Below the pieces are notes generated by a model, which saw nothing but the letters and a program-made list of their open reading frames with translations, had not been told where the DNA came from and ran no database searches. Source: Lysobacter panacisoli (lineage in GTDB: Bacteria; Pseudomonadota; Gammaproteobacteria; Xanthomonadales; Xanthomonadaceae). From it: a DNA stretch of 64,000 bases. The DNA lies in NCBI RefSeq assembly GCF_009765165.1, contig NZ_VLNU01000001.1, forward strand, positions 3,292,247 to 3,356,246. Reading direction: 5' to 3'. Numbering within the stretch: the stretch's first letter is position 1; the number at the start of each line of letters is the position of its first letter. Positions 52,203 to 61,583 of the stretch are shown one piece after another. The translations under genes were made by a program, and so were the position numbers.

Positions 52203-52436
52203 ATGCCAATCGTCAACATACAGATCACCCGCGAGGGATCGGGCCCGGGGCGCGACGCCGCAACGGCCGAAGAGAAGGCCGCGTTGATACGCGGCGTAAG
52301 CCAGCTGCTGCTGGACGTACTCAACAAGCCGCTGGATTCGACTTTCGTCGTAATCGAGGAAGTGCCGCTGGAGAACTGGGGCTGGTACGGAATGCCGGTG
52401 CCCGAGCTGCGTAGGCGTCGCGCCGAAGAGACATGA
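52203..52436 (+). CDS. 4-oxalocrotonate tautomerase-like protein
   Basis: This 77-residue protein starts MPIVNIQITREG, leaving Pro1 as the N-terminal base used by the tautomerase superfamily, and continues with KAALIRGVSQLLLDVLNKP and FVVIEEVPLENWG. These match 4-OT/malonate-semialdehyde-decarboxylase-like proteins, with enzyme activities on enols and halogenated acrylates. The neighbouring SDR-like gene suggests a small catabolic or detoxification operon. Confidence 0.88.
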   Translation: MPIVNIQITREGSGPGRDAATAEEKAALIRGVSQLLLDVLNKPLDSTFVVIEEVPLENWGWYGMPVPELRRRRAEET

Positions 52437-52550
52437 CGGCCCGAAGCGGGCGCGACGCCGGCCGCGTCCGCGAGGGCAGCGCGTAGCACGCATCGGCACA
52501 AGAGAGTGCTAATGTCCCACCCGGTTGTCGTCGGTTGGGGATGCGTGGTG

Positions 52551-53102
52551 ATGATCGTCAAAACCGAAGCCGCGATCCTAGCCGGCGGCTGTTTCTGGGG
52601 AATGCAGGAGCTGCTGCGCCGCATACCGACGGTCGTGTCCACGCGCGTGGGATACACGGGCGGCGACATTTCGCATCCCACCTACCACGATCACGGCACG
52701 CATGCGGAGGCGATCGAGATCGTCTTCGATCCGGAACTGCTCTCCTACAGGCAGATCCTGGAGTTCTTCTTCCGCATCCACGATCCGACCACCCTCAATC
52801 GTCAGGGCGCCGACATCGGCACGCGCTACAGGTCCGCGATCTTCTATGCGAGCCAGGCGCAGCGGAGTATCGCGGAAGCCACCATTCGCGAGCTGGACTC
52901 TTCCGGACTGCTGCCCAGCCCGATTGTCACCTCGGTCGAGCCTGCGCGTACATTCTGGGAAGCCGAAGCGGAGCATCAGGCCTACTTTGAACGCCACCCC
53001 GAACAGCGCGCATGCAATCACATCCGTCCATCGACGATGCCCGCGTGTGATCGTGCATTAACGGTTGAACCCGACTCACTGGGGTTCTCCGCACGAACCT
53101 GA
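52551..53102 (+). CDS. msrA: Peptide methionine-S-sulfoxide reductase MsrA
   Basis: This 183-residue protein carries the MsrA active-site motif [12 protein letters not shown] near the N-terminus, then [20 protein letters not shown] and [14 protein letters not shown], all typical. It reduces methionine-S-sulfoxide in oxidised proteins. A start at ATG 52551 puts the catalytic Cys at residue 12; ATG 52512 or GTG 52506 are also in frame. The C-terminus (CNH, ACDR) differs from the usual resolving cysteine region, so the recycling route is uncertain. It fits the oxidative-repair theme of the region. Confidence 0.92.
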   Translation: MIVKTEAAILAGGCFWGMQELLRRIPTVVSTRVGYTGGDISHPTYHDHGTHAEAIEIVFDPELLSYRQILEFFFRIHDPTTLNRQGADIGTRYRSAIFYASQAQRSIAEATIRELDSSGLLPSPIVTSVEPARTFWEAEAEHQAYFERHPEQRACNHIRPSTMPACDRALTVEPDSLGFSART

Positions 53103-53173
53103 GTTCGACTTCATGCGTGCAGGCTCCGTCGCCGCACGTCGCGAAGCTGCAGTGACATGCGTTCGATCGAAAC

Positions 53174-53192
53174 CGATACCAAAGCGGGATAG
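53174..53192 (+). promoter_or_regulatory. Weak regulon-box copy upstream of the DJ-1-like gene
   Basis: CGATACCAAAGCGGGATAG fits the element with some mismatches, 234 bp before ATG 53427. The rest of the 324-bp gap 53103-53426 has no gene I can support. Confidence 0.35.
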
Positions 53193-53426
53193 ACGCTGAT
53201 CCATCGACAGCGCACGCTGCAGTTGTCGATCCAAGCCATGGCAAGTCCTGCTCGAATGCGAAGCGGCTACTGCACTGAGCGCAGTGGGTAGTCCTCGCCG
53301 AGCACCGCCATCGCCGATGGCGTCGACCAAAAGAACGCAGCGCGGATGTACCGCCCAAATCCGGCCACATCCTGCCCCTGCCCAGCGAGATTCCACCTAC
53401 GGCGTCCAGCCGGCGGAGAGAGAGAC

Positions 53427-54101
53427 ATGCGCATCCTCATGGTGCTGACATCACACGACACCCTCGGAGACACCGGACGAAAGACCGGCTTCTGGCTGGA
53501 AGAGTTCGCGTCCCCGTACTACGTTTTCACCGACGCAGGCGTGTCGGTAACGGTGGTATCGCCGAAGGGAGGACAGCCTCCAATCGATCCGAAAAGCGAC
53601 GATCCCGATAACCAGACGGAAGCGCAAACGCGCTTCAAGGCCGACCGCAATGCCATGGGTGTTCTGGCGAACACGCTGCGCCTGGACTCCGTGTCGGCAG
53701 ACGACTTCGACACCGTGTTCTATCCGGGTGGTCACGGCCCGATGTGGGACCTCGCAGAGGATCCGCACTCCATCAAGCTCATCGAGTCGTTCTACGACAG
53801 CGGAAAGCCGGTCGCGGCGGTGTGTCATGCGCCCGGCGTACTACGTCACGTCAAGCACAAGGGCGAGCCGATCGTGAAAGGCAAGCGAGTTTCCGGATTC
53901 ACCAACACCGAAGAAGCCGAAGTGCAGCTCACGGACGTGGTGCCCTTCCTCGTGGAAGACGAGCTGAAGCGCCTCGGCGGCTTGTACCAGAAGACCGACA
54001 ACTGGTACGCGTTCTGCGTCGTGGATGGACGCCTGATCACGGGACAGAATCCGTCGTCCTCGACGATCACCGCGGAAACGCTGCTGCGGTTGATGAAGTA
54101 G
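53427..54101 (+). CDS. DJ-1/PfpI (Hsp31-like) family protein
   Basis: This 224-residue protein has the class I glutamine-amidotransferase-like fold with nucleophile elbow AAVCHAPGVL, preceded by VFYPGGHGPMWDL and followed by GKRVSGFTNTEEA, as in Hsp31/YhbO-type glyoxalase III and protein-repair enzymes. It should deal with methylglyoxal or other electrophile damage in the cytoplasm. ATG 53427 has a GAGAGAGA site. The GlcG-like and cupin genes follow with short spacing, forming a likely operon. Confidence 0.9.
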   Translation: MRILMVLTSHDTLGDTGRKTGFWLEEFASPYYVFTDAGVSVTVVSPKGGQPPIDPKSDDPDNQTEAQTRFKADRNAMGVLANTLRLDSVSADDFDTVFYPGGHGPMWDLAEDPHSIKLIESFYDSGKPVAAVCHAPGVLRHVKHKGEPIVKGKRVSGFTNTEEAEVQLTDVVPFLVEDELKRLGGLYQKTDNWYAFCVVDGRLITGQNPSSSTITAETLLRLMK

Positions 54102-54153
54102 GTAGGCCAACCGCAGCCAGAAGTTTCACGCCCCCTCCAGGGAGGACGCATTC

Positions 54154-54558
54154 ATGGATCTACTCATGGCAGCCAAGTCGCTCGCCGACCGTGTTGAAGC
54201 TGAGGCGGCAAGGGCGCATGTCCCAGTCTCCGTCTCGATCGTGGACATTCACGGAAATATCGTGCTGCAGCATCGGATGAACGACGCGCCTGCCTTCTCG
54301 ATGGAGATCTCGGAGCGCAAGGCATACACCTCGGCGCTCGTCGGCCGGCGTACCGCTGAACTGGATCCGCTAGTGCAGCCGGGCCAGCCATTGTATGCGC
54401 TGCTGGCCATGGCGGGTGGCCGGTTCACGGCCATGGCGGGAGGCGTCCCGTTGAAACACGAGGGCAGGGTATTCGCCGGTGTAGGAGTGAGTGGCGGCAC
54501 GACCGATCAGGACGTCGCCATCGTCGATGCCGCGGTTGAATTGAATAACGTCGGTTGA
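54154..54558 (+). CDS. GlcG/HbpS-family heme-degrading-like protein
   Basis: This 134-residue protein matches the GlcG/HbpS (DUF336) family: VSVSIVDIHGNIVLQHRMN, RKAYTSALVGR, GGRFTAMAGGVPL and AGVGVSGGTTDQDVAI. Some members bind haem or cobalamin, and HbpS is part of an oxidative-stress sensing system in Streptomyces. GGGAGG precedes ATG 54154. It sits between DJ-1-like and cupin genes. Confidence 0.87.
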   Translation: MDLLMAAKSLADRVEAEAARAHVPVSVSIVDIHGNIVLQHRMNDAPAFSMEISERKAYTSALVGRRTAELDPLVQPGQPLYALLAMAGGRFTAMAGGVPLKHEGRVFAGVGVSGGTTDQDVAIVDAAVELNNVG

Positions 54559-54588
54559 TCTGCAGCACGCGAGACAGGAGTCCTTGCC

Positions 54589-55071
54589 ATGATCTCATCC
54601 ATGACTTTGCTACGCACCACTATGGGGCTGATCGCCTGCACGGCGTGCGTGGCGCAGGGCGCGGGATTGCCAACCAAGGCGTTCGGATCCATCCTGCAGG
54701 AAGACATCCAGTGGGCGCCGTTTCCCGCATTTCCCGAGCAGGCACGCCTCGCGGTGCTTGTGGGCGAACCCGCGAAGGCCGGCCCTTACCTGGTGCGGGT
54801 GAAGGTTCCCGCCGGTGTGACGTTGATGCCGCACACCCATCCGGAGGACCGGATCTATACGGTCATCTCCGGAGTGTTCTATATCGGGCTGGGCACGAAG
54901 TTCGACGAATCGAAACTCGTGGCCTACGCCCCCGGAAGCGTTGTGGTGCTACCCGCCAGAACACCGCACTTCCATCGAGCACGATCGGGCGAGTACGTCA
55001 CGCAGGTGACCGGCACCGGTCCGCTTGGTATCGATTATGTGGACCCCCACGACGATCCACGCACGCATTAG
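54589..55071 (+). CDS. Exported cupin-domain protein
   Basis: This 160-residue protein has a signal peptide (TTMGLIACTACVAQGAG) and a single cupin domain with first motif MPHTHPEDRIYTVISG and second motif PARTPHFHRA, giving probable metal-binding His and Glu residues. Exported cupins of this kind are uncharacterised. It is 30 bp after the GlcG-like gene, with CAGGAG upstream, so it is in the same operon. Confidence 0.87.
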   Translation: MISSMTLLRTTMGLIACTACVAQGAGLPTKAFGSILQEDIQWAPFPAFPEQARLAVLVGEPAKAGPYLVRVKVPAGVTLMPHTHPEDRIYTVISGVFYIGLGTKFDESKLVAYAPGSVVVLPARTPHFHRARSGEYVTQVTGTGPLGIDYVDPHDDPRTH

Positions 55072-55161
55072 CCTGGCGCCCATGACGATGCGTGCTGCAT
55101 CGACCGTCGGTGCTTGACAGCGGTGCAACGGACCCGGCCCCAACAGAGGGAGGGCGCGCCG

Positions 55162-56040
55162 GTGCTCCCCGTTTCGAATTCCGGAACCACGACGTACAAA
55201 CGCGTCAACGTGGAAGGTGTTGGCATCTTCTACCGCGAGGCGGGCCCCCCCGATGCGCCGACATTAGTGCTCCTGCACGGATTTCCGTCATCATCGCGTC
55301 AGTTCGACGCGTTGATCCCGCTGTTGGCGCCCTATTACCACGTGCTGGCACCGGACTATCCAGGCTTCGGCCAGAGCGATGTCCCATCGCCGTCCTCCTA
55401 CGAGTACACGTTCGACAGACTCGCGCAGACGATGCATCGCTTCCTGGCCGAGATCGGAGTCGAACGATGCAGCTTCTATCTGCATGACTATGGCGGCCCG
55501 ATTGGCTTTCGCGTGATCCTGACTCAACCGGAACGACTGCAGGCATTGGTCGTCCAGAACGCCAACGCCTACAAAGAAGGGCTTGGAGAAAAGTGGACGG
55601 ACATTGCCAGGTTCTGGAAGGACCCTGCGTTGCATCAGCGGGTCGTCGACATATTTCTCTCTCGTGAGAGCACGGAGCAACGCCACACGCTTGGCACCAC
55701 ACATCCAGAACGTTACAACCCGGACAGCTGGACAGATGAGTACACGCACTTGTCGAAGCCCGGCCAACGGGAGATTCAAGGCCAGCTGCTCTACGACTAC
55801 CGGACAAACGTTGCTTCCTATCCGGCGTGGCAGGCGTGGCTACGCAAACAGCAACCACCTGCCTTGGTGATGTGGGGGAAGAACGACCCGTCGTTCATTG
55901 CCGCGGGCGCGCTGGCGTACAGACGCGACCTGCCAGCTGGGGAGTTCCATTTGCTGGACGCCGGGCACTTCGTGCTCGACGAGAAAGTGGACGAGGTCGC
56001 CATGCTGATGCTGTCTTTCCTGCGCAGGCACGTGGGGTAG
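55162..56040 (+). CDS. Alpha/beta-hydrolase, haloalkane dehalogenase-like
   Basis: This 292-residue protein has LVLLHGFPSSSRQFD, an aspartate nucleophile in LHDYGGPIG (D109), and GKNDPSF and DAGHFVLDEK for acid and histidine, a set typical of haloalkane/fluoroacetate dehalogenases and epoxide hydrolases. No signal peptide, so cytoplasmic. GTG 55162 is chosen because GGGAGGG lies 7 bases before it; a TTG at 55114 is in frame. It follows the cupin gene by 90 bp. Confidence 0.85.
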   Translation: MLPVSNSGTTTYKRVNVEGVGIFYREAGPPDAPTLVLLHGFPSSSRQFDALIPLLAPYYHVLAPDYPGFGQSDVPSPSSYEYTFDRLAQTMHRFLAEIGVERCSFYLHDYGGPIGFRVILTQPERLQALVVQNANAYKEGLGEKWTDIARFWKDPALHQRVVDIFLSRESTEQRHTLGTTHPERYNPDSWTDEYTHLSKPGQREIQGQLLYDYRTNVASYPAWQAWLRKQQPPALVMWGKNDPSFIAAGALAYRRDLPAGEFHLLDAGHFVLDEKVDEVAMLMLSFLRRHVG

Positions 56041-56401
56041 CCGATACGTGTAGCGCTGATGTTGCGTTGCGATGTCACGTCTTGCCGATGCGCAACCACC
56101 GTCCTGGAGGGCGGGTCCCAAGGGATGCGCTCGTCATGGCGCTGGAAGCCAGGCCCGGTGGAGCATGTGGTCGCTGCGCCTTCTAGTGCGTCGGGCGCCA
56201 CCAAGGGCACCGGGCCGCCATGCTTCCGCTCAATGGTGGACTGAGGCAGAGTAGTCAAGAGCGCGCTAGCCGGAGGCGGACTTGCGATTGCGACGCTCTT
56301 CCTGATGCCATGGAACCGGGCATGCGGCCATGCCACACCAGCGGGCTCGAAGGGCTCACTGATGCGGCAACGGCGTGGTTTCCGTCCAGCGAGGTGGTCC
56401 T
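56041..56401. other. Gene-poor 361-bp interval
   Basis: Short open frames occur on both strands, but none has a supporting ribosome site or recognisable sequence. No regulon box is evident here. Confidence 0.5.
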
Positions 56402-59400
56402 GTGCGTGCACGCGTATTCGTGGCCCTGTTGCACGTCCTCGTCGGATTGTTTGCTACGGCAGGAGCGCCGGCTTGGGCACTTGATCCCGAGCTCACGATC
56501 TCCAACTACGGACATCGCTCGTGGCGCGGCTTCGAGGGTCTGGGCGCCGGCCCCATCACCGCCATCGCGCAGACCGCGGACGGCTATCTGTGGCTGGCCA
56601 CACCCAATGGCCTGCAACGCTTCGATGGAGTCAGCAGCGTTCCTTGGCCCCCACAGGCCAAAACCGTTCTCGCGGCCGACAGCATCCGTGCCCTGCTTGG
56701 ATCCCGGGACCGGACGTTGTGGATCGGCACGACGAAAGGACTCGTAAGCCTCGCGAACGACAAACTCATCGTCCATCCGGCCTTTACGGGCCGGACCATC
56801 AATGACATCGAAGAGAACGTGGATGGAACCATCTGGGTGGGGGGATCGGAGGGAAAGCACGCCTTGCTCTGCTCGATCCGTGGCGCGGACATCGAATGTC
56901 ACGGTCGTGACGGATCGCTCGGAGAGGAGATCAGCGCGCTTCATCGCGACAGCTTGAACGCGCTGTGGGTCAACGGTGGCAATCGCGTTTGGAACTGGAT
57001 GAGCGCACCAACGAAACCTTTTACGGTCAGCCCTCCGTCCGTCTCGCAAGCGCGTCGTGCCATGACCGAGATAACACCCGGCACTGTGGTCGTGGGGAGG
57101 GGCTACATGCGCGGGGTGGCTAAGGTCGGCCAAGGCAAGGTGGAAGCGCTGGAGCTGCCGGCCTGGGCGAAAGACTTTGTTTACATCAAGGCGATGCAGG
57201 ATCGCGATGGCGCTGTCTGGCTGGGCGCGGCCGACGCGGGGCTGATTCGAATCTTCAAAGGGCGCGTAGATGCGTTCACCGCGTCGGATGGACTTTCCGG
57301 CAACCACATCCTCGATTTGTTCGAGGATCGCGAGGGAAACTTCTGGGTCGCGACGTCCCGTGGCTTGGATCAGTTCCGGGCGGTGGCGGTAGCACGCCAT
57401 GAAAACGCGGAAGGCCTGACAGGACGCGGCCGCTCCCTGCTCGCGGCGCATGACGGCTCGCTTTGGGCGGGCACAACCACAGGCGTGTTTCAGCTGGACG
57501 CGACACGGCAACGATGGGAACTTCGCTGGCCGCGCATGGGGGGGCTGTTCGAGGACAGCCGCGGCACGATGTGGTCGGCGTCGCCCAGTGCCGCAGGGCT
57601 GCAGTCGTACTCCAACGGGCGCATCGGAACGGCGCCGGGCGTGCCGCCGGGCCCGGTCGAAGCGGTCACCGAAGATACTTCGGGCAACCTGTGGATTGCA
57701 CATCGTTCGGCCGGGCTGATGCGCCTGCGTCCAGGCGGGCGTGCCGAGGTAGTGACGGACCGGTACAGGTTCGCGACTGATCGAATCTCAATCATGACCG
57801 CCGACCCCGTCGATGGTTCGCTGTGGCTGGGGCTGTGGACAGGCGAAGTCGAGAATGTTCTCAACGGCCAGCGCCGCGCGCGCTTCGATCTCATTGCGCC
57901 TCGGCAACCGCGTGCACGGATCAACCATGTCCGCGTTGAAGCGGACGGGTCGGTCTGGGCATCCACGCGGCAAGCACTCAGCCGCATCAAGGACGGCCAC
58001 GTCGTCCATCTGGTTACAGGACTCGGGCCTCCGTGTGACGGGCCGTTGTGGTCGGTCGCCGATGCGCGGCGCGTCTGGATCTCGACACGCTGTGGCGTGG
58101 CCTGGAGCGACCGTGCAGACCTCGATGCGCGAGTTTCCGCGGCATCGCAAGGCGGCTCGCGAAAGGCGCACTTTCGCTTGCTCGAACCGTGGGATGGCGT
58201 CTCCCGAGAACTTGGCCCCGGGATGATCGGCTACACGACCATTCCGTATGTATTCGCACCCAAGATGGCGCAGACGCCGGATGGCCGGGTATGGGCAGCG
58301 AGCGGCGACGATATCGTCACCATCGATCCACAGCGCATTCCGGTCAACCTGTTGCCTCCGCCCGTCGACATCCAGAAAGTAATCAGCGACGGCCGCATCT
58401 TCGCCCCGACAGCTGACATGCGCATTCCACCACGGCCGCGGAATCTCAGAATCGAGTACACCGGCCTGAGCTTCAGGGCATTGGATAGGACCCAGTTCCG
58501 CTACAAGCTGGATGGCTGGGACGCCGATTGGCAGGATGTTGGGAACCGGCGTCAGGCCTTCTACACGGATCTTTCGCCTGGGCGGTACCGCTTCCATGTC
58601 ACAGCAGCCAACGATAGCGGCGTATGGAACCCGGTGGGTGACGCGCTGGAGTTCACGATCGAACCCGCCTGGTGGCAAAGGACCGACCTTCGAATCGCTG
58701 CCGCGGTAATGGTCGCACTGGCATTGTTCGCCTTCTACCGGCGTCGCGTGGATCACCTCTCCCGGATGCTTGCATCCGAAACGGCTTCCCGCCGCGAGAT
58801 CGGTCGCCTTTACAGCGACCTGCAGGAGCGTGAGTCGAGAGTGCGCCGATTGTTCAATGCGAACATCATCGGGATCTTCACCTGGAACCTGGACGGCCGC
58901 ATTCTCGAAGCGAATGAGGCCTTTGCAACGATCGTCGGCTACGACAGCGCCGAACTCGTTTCCGGACTGCGGAAGTGGAAAGACCTCATGCCGCCGGAGT
59001 GGGACCCTTCGGACGATAGGATCATGACCGACATGCTGGCTACGGGAGTTGCGACCCCATTCGAGGCGGAGTACATCCGGAAAGACGGCTCTCGCGTACC
59101 GGTTCTCGTCGGCGCGGCGCTGTTTGATGTCAGACCGGGGGAGGGCGTGGCGTTTGTCCTAGACCTGACCGATCGCAGGAGGGCGGAGCAGGCGGCGCGG
59201 GACAGTGATCGCCGATACCACGACATGGAAAGGCGACTGGCCGAGGCAAACCGTGTTGCGAGTGTCGGCTACCTGTCCGCTATGATCGCTCACGAGGTCA
59301 ATCAACCGTTGTCAGGTGTCATCACCAACGCCACTACTGCTCTGCGCATGCTCGATGTCGATCCGCCGAACATCGACGGTGTCTATGATGCGGCGCAACG

Positions 59401-59959
59401 CATCATCCGGGATGGCCACCGGGCTGCCGAGGTGATCAGGCGTTTGCGATCCATGTTCAGCAGGAAGGATCACGTGCTGGAGGTGATCGATCTGAACGAC
59501 GCTGCGCGCGAGGTCGTTGCCATGGCGCGCAACGACCTGGAAAAGCACGGCATCGAGATTCACCAGCAATTCGCCGATGGCCTTCCACGCATCAAGGGGG
59601 ATCGCATCCAGTTGCAGCAGGTGATCCTCAATCTGCTGCGCAATGCGTCTGACGCGATGGCGGGCGTCCAGGGCCGGCCTCGTAGCCTCCGGATCCGAAC
59701 CGAGCGCGAGGCAAGCGGAGGCGTCCGTCTGGCGGTTCGAGATGCAGGCATCGGGCTGCCTGCGGAGGATCTCGAACGGCTCTTCGATGCGTTCTACTCA
59801 ACCAAGGGCAGCGGGATGGGTATTGGCCTGTTCATCAGTCGGTCGGTCGTCGAGCGGCACCAGGGCCGCCTCTGGGCGGAACCGAACGACGATCATGGCC
59901 TCACTTTCTCGTTCTCCCTTCCGCTGGAGCCGAGCATCGTCCACACCGCGATCCGGTAG
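56402..59959 (+). CDS. Beta-propeller (two-component-regulator) sensor histidine kinase
   Basis: This 1185-residue membrane kinase has a signal sequence (RVFVALLHVLVGLFATAGAPAWA), a periplasmic double beta-propeller of repeats such as DGYLWLATPNGLQRF and EGNFWVATSRGLDQF (about 30-640), a Y_Y_Y domain (about 680-755), one transmembrane helix (about 760-780), PAS (from 813), HisKA with MIAHEVNQPLSG (H964) and HATPase (NLLRNASDAM, DAGIGL, GMGIGLFIS). There is no receiver. The family senses sugars or other periplasmic ligands. PAS and transmitter are closely similar to those at 31469. GTG 56402 has GAGGTGG 4 bases upstream. Confidence 0.93.
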   Translation: MRARVFVALLHVLVGLFATAGAPAWALDPELTISNYGHRSWRGFEGLGAGPITAIAQTADGYLWLATPNGLQRFDGVSSVPWPPQAKTVLAADSIRALLGSRDRTLWIGTTKGLVSLANDKLIVHPAFTGRTINDIEENVDGTIWVGGSEGKHALLCSIRGADIECHGRDGSLGEEISALHRDSLNALWVNGGNRVWNWMSAPTKPFTVSPPSVSQARRAMTEITPGTVVVGRGYMRGVAKVGQGKVEALELPAWAKDFVYIKAMQDRDGAVWLGAADAGLIRIFKGRVDAFTASDGLSGNHILDLFEDREGNFWVATSRGLDQFRAVAVARHENAEGLTGRGRSLLAAHDGSLWAGTTTGVFQLDATRQRWELRWPRMGGLFEDSRGTMWSASPSAAGLQSYSNGRIGTAPGVPPGPVEAVTEDTSGNLWIAHRSAGLMRLRPGGRAEVVTDRYRFATDRISIMTADPVDGSLWLGLWTGEVENVLNGQRRARFDLIAPRQPRARINHVRVEADGSVWASTRQALSRIKDGHVVHLVTGLGPPCDGPLWSVADARRVWISTRCGVAWSDRADLDARVSAASQGGSRKAHFRLLEPWDGVSRELGPGMIGYTTIPYVFAPKMAQTPDGRVWAASGDDIVTIDPQRIPVNLLPPPVDIQKVISDGRIFAPTADMRIPPRPRNLRIEYTGLSFRALDRTQFRYKLDGWDADWQDVGNRRQAFYTDLSPGRYRFHVTAANDSGVWNPVGDALEFTIEPAWWQRTDLRIAAAVMVALALFAFYRRRVDHLSRMLASETASRREIGRLYSDLQERESRVRRLFNANIIGIFTWNLDGRILEANEAFATIVGYDSAELVSGLRKWKDLMPPEWDPSDDRIMTDMLATGVATPFEAEYIRKDGSRVPVLVGAALFDVRPGEGVAFVLDLTDRRRAEQAARDSDRRYHDMERRLAEANRVASVGYLSAMIAHEVNQPLSGVITNATTALRMLDVDPPNIDGVYDAAQRIIRDGHRAAEVIRRLRSMFSRKDHVLEVIDLNDAAREVVAMARNDLEKHGIEIHQQFADGLPRIKGDRIQLQQVILNLLRNASDAMAGVQGRPRSLRIRTEREASGGVRLAVRDAGIGLPAEDLERLFDAFYSTKGSGMGIGLFISRSVVERHQGRLWAEPNDDHGLTFSFSLPLEPSIVHTAIR

Positions 59960-60009
59960 TGGTCGGAAGATCGTCGGGGAAGCAGGCGTGATGGCATGTG
60001 GTGCCTTTT

Positions 60010-60028
60010 GAATACCTAGGTCCAATCG
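60010..60028 (+). promoter_or_regulatory. Regulon box upstream of the FMN-reductase gene
   Basis: GAATACCTAGGTCCAATCG matches the element with one or two mismatches, 67 bp before ATG 60096. Confidence 0.6.
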
Positions 60029-60095
60029 ACGGGACGACGCCCCGGATAGATCATCGTTCGCCAACGGGTTTGGTAATCCCGAAGGAGTTCGAGCC

Positions 60096-60683
60096 ATGTC
60101 CATGCCTAGAATTGCCGTCATCATGAGCACGACGCGCGCAGGACGGTTCGCCGATATACCTGCTGCCTGGATCTCCGACCTTGCTCTAGCCCGCGGCGAC
60201 ATGGAGGTGGAGCTGATCGATCTGCGAGATTACCCGATGCCGTTCTTTGACGAGCCGGCATCCAATGCATGGGTTCCGTCCAGCAGCAACATTGCGCGGA
60301 CCTGGCAGGGCAGGGTGGCCAGCTTCGACGGCTACGTCTTCGTCACCGCCGAGTACAACCGCGGTGTCCCGGCCGTTCTGAAGAATGCACTCGACTATGC
60401 CTATCCCGAGTGGAACCGGAAGCCGTGTGCGTGTGTCGGCTATGGGAGCGTGGGCGGCGCCCGCGCGATTGAGCAGCTGCGGCTGAACTGCATTGAGTTG
60501 CAGATGGCGCCGACGCGGAGCGGGGTGCACATCCAGGGGCGCGATTTCTTCGATGCGCTTCGCGAAGGCAAGCCGTTGTCCGACATTCCCTACATTGCAG
60601 AGAACGCGGTGACGATGCTGGACGAGCTGCTCTGGTGGACGCTCGCTCTCAAGGACGCCCGCACGACGCGGAGCGGAACATAG
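60096..60683 (+). CDS. NADPH-dependent FMN reductase family protein
   Basis: This 195-residue flavodoxin-like protein has the FMN-phosphate loop STTRAGRFADIPA, VTAEYNRGVPAVLKNALDY and GYGSVGGARAIEQL, the signature of NADPH:FMN reductases/azoreductase-like quinone reductases. It should reduce quinones or flavins in the cytoplasm. AAGGAG precedes ATG 60096 by 8 bases, and a regulon box stands 67 bp upstream. It converges with the LolA-like gene after 25 bp. Confidence 0.92.
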   Translation: MSMPRIAVIMSTTRAGRFADIPAAWISDLALARGDMEVELIDLRDYPMPFFDEPASNAWVPSSSNIARTWQGRVASFDGYVFVTAEYNRGVPAVLKNALDYAYPEWNRKPCACVGYGSVGGARAIEQLRLNCIELQMAPTRSGVHIQGRDFFDALREGKPLSDIPYIAENAVTMLDELLWWTLALKDARTTRSGT

Positions 60684-60708
60684 CCGCATTCGTCACTTGG
60701 TAGGAACT

Positions 60709-61428
60709 TTACGAGTAGCTGATGTCGCTCAAGTCAATCCACACCATCAGCATGTCAAGGTTTGGACGCCCGTCCGGGCCGCGTGTGTAGGCGCGACGTC
60801 GTGTCGGCAGGGCGATTCCGCCGCTGCGTACGTGTTCCGAGGTCAGCTGCGAGGCGGCAAAGCCGCCGGCGATGTTCACCTGGTAGTCGTGGCGACGCAG
60901 CATGAACGACTCATCGAAGAAGAAGTCCTGAACCAAGCTGTGTGTTTCGATCGAACCAGGGAAACGCGCACGCAGTACGCGCCAGCGCTCCTCGCCCTCT
61001 TGCCACGGTTCGATCTCTTCGACCGCCACTTCTTGCATGGCAAGTAGGAACGGCGTCGCCAGATATGTCCATAGCGCCTCGCCATTGAAGTAGGCGCGGT
61101 GCAGTGGGTCCCAGGGCGTATTCATCTGGTGTCCGGCAAAGGAATCCTTGGGCGCGAGTCGCTCTGTAAGGACGCTGCCGTCCAGCCTTTCGACTGCCAC
61201 GCGGTTTGCTGTGAATGCCGAACGCTGGTCCGGCGCGCCGTACGGCTGCAGTGTCATGCGCTCCTCGTGAAGCCAGGACGTCACTCGCCTCGGATCGGCG
61301 TCCTGGATGATTCCCTTCAGAGCAAAGAAGCCGCCGCCACTAATGATCGTGGCATCAACGCGCTTCAGGCTACGCCAGCGGTCGATCCCACCATGTGCGT
61401 GTAGAACGTTCTGGAGCAGTATGTCCAC
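60709..61428 (-). CDS. Uncharacterised protein of a LolA-like fold family
   Basis: This 239-residue protein shows LLQNVLHAHGGIDRWRSLK at the start, then FAGHQMNTPWDPLHRAYFNG, RARFPGSIETHS and a strand-rich C-terminus with LPTRRRAYTRGPDGR. It resembles a family found in Actinobacteria and Proteobacteria with a lipoprotein-localisation-like (beta half-barrel) fold and no known function. I chose GTG 61428 because GGGAGG lies 5 bases upstream; the frame stays open to 61587. A minus-oriented regulon box lies 155 bp upstream. Confidence 0.68.
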   Translation of the reverse strand: MDILLQNVLHAHGGIDRWRSLKRVDATIISGGGFFALKGIIQDADPRRVTSWLHEERMTLQPYGAPDQRSAFTANRVAVERLDGSVLTERLAPKDSFAGHQMNTPWDPLHRAYFNGEALWTYLATPFLLAMQEVAVEEIEPWQEGEERWRVLRARFPGSIETHSLVQDFFFDESFMLRRHDYQVNIAGGFAASQLTSEHVRSGGIALPTRRRAYTRGPDGRPNLDMLMVWIDLSDISYS

Positions 61429-61544
61429 TTCGGCCTCCCAGGATCGTGCGCCGCGATAAAGCAGCCACAATTCTCGGTTCGTCCCAGGCGCCACGCCATT
61501 GACCATTGGTGTTGGTAATCGGAGGCGCGCCGGGACGATGGGGT

Positions 61545-61563
61545 AGACACCATCGTCTGATTT
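61545..61563 (+). promoter_or_regulatory. Regulon box copy in the 425-bp divergent gap
   Basis: AGACACCATCGTCTGATTT matches the element and is closely similar to the copy at 38273-38291. It faces the nitronate monooxygenase operon (start 61854) but is far from it (290 bp). Confidence 0.5.
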
Positions 61564-61583
61564 CGCCGGGACGGTTCCGTATC

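Noticed and set aside
56220..56747. A 175-codon plus-strand frame at the start of the propeller kinase
   Set aside because: It overlaps the kinase's signal sequence and first repeats in another frame and has no ribosome site.
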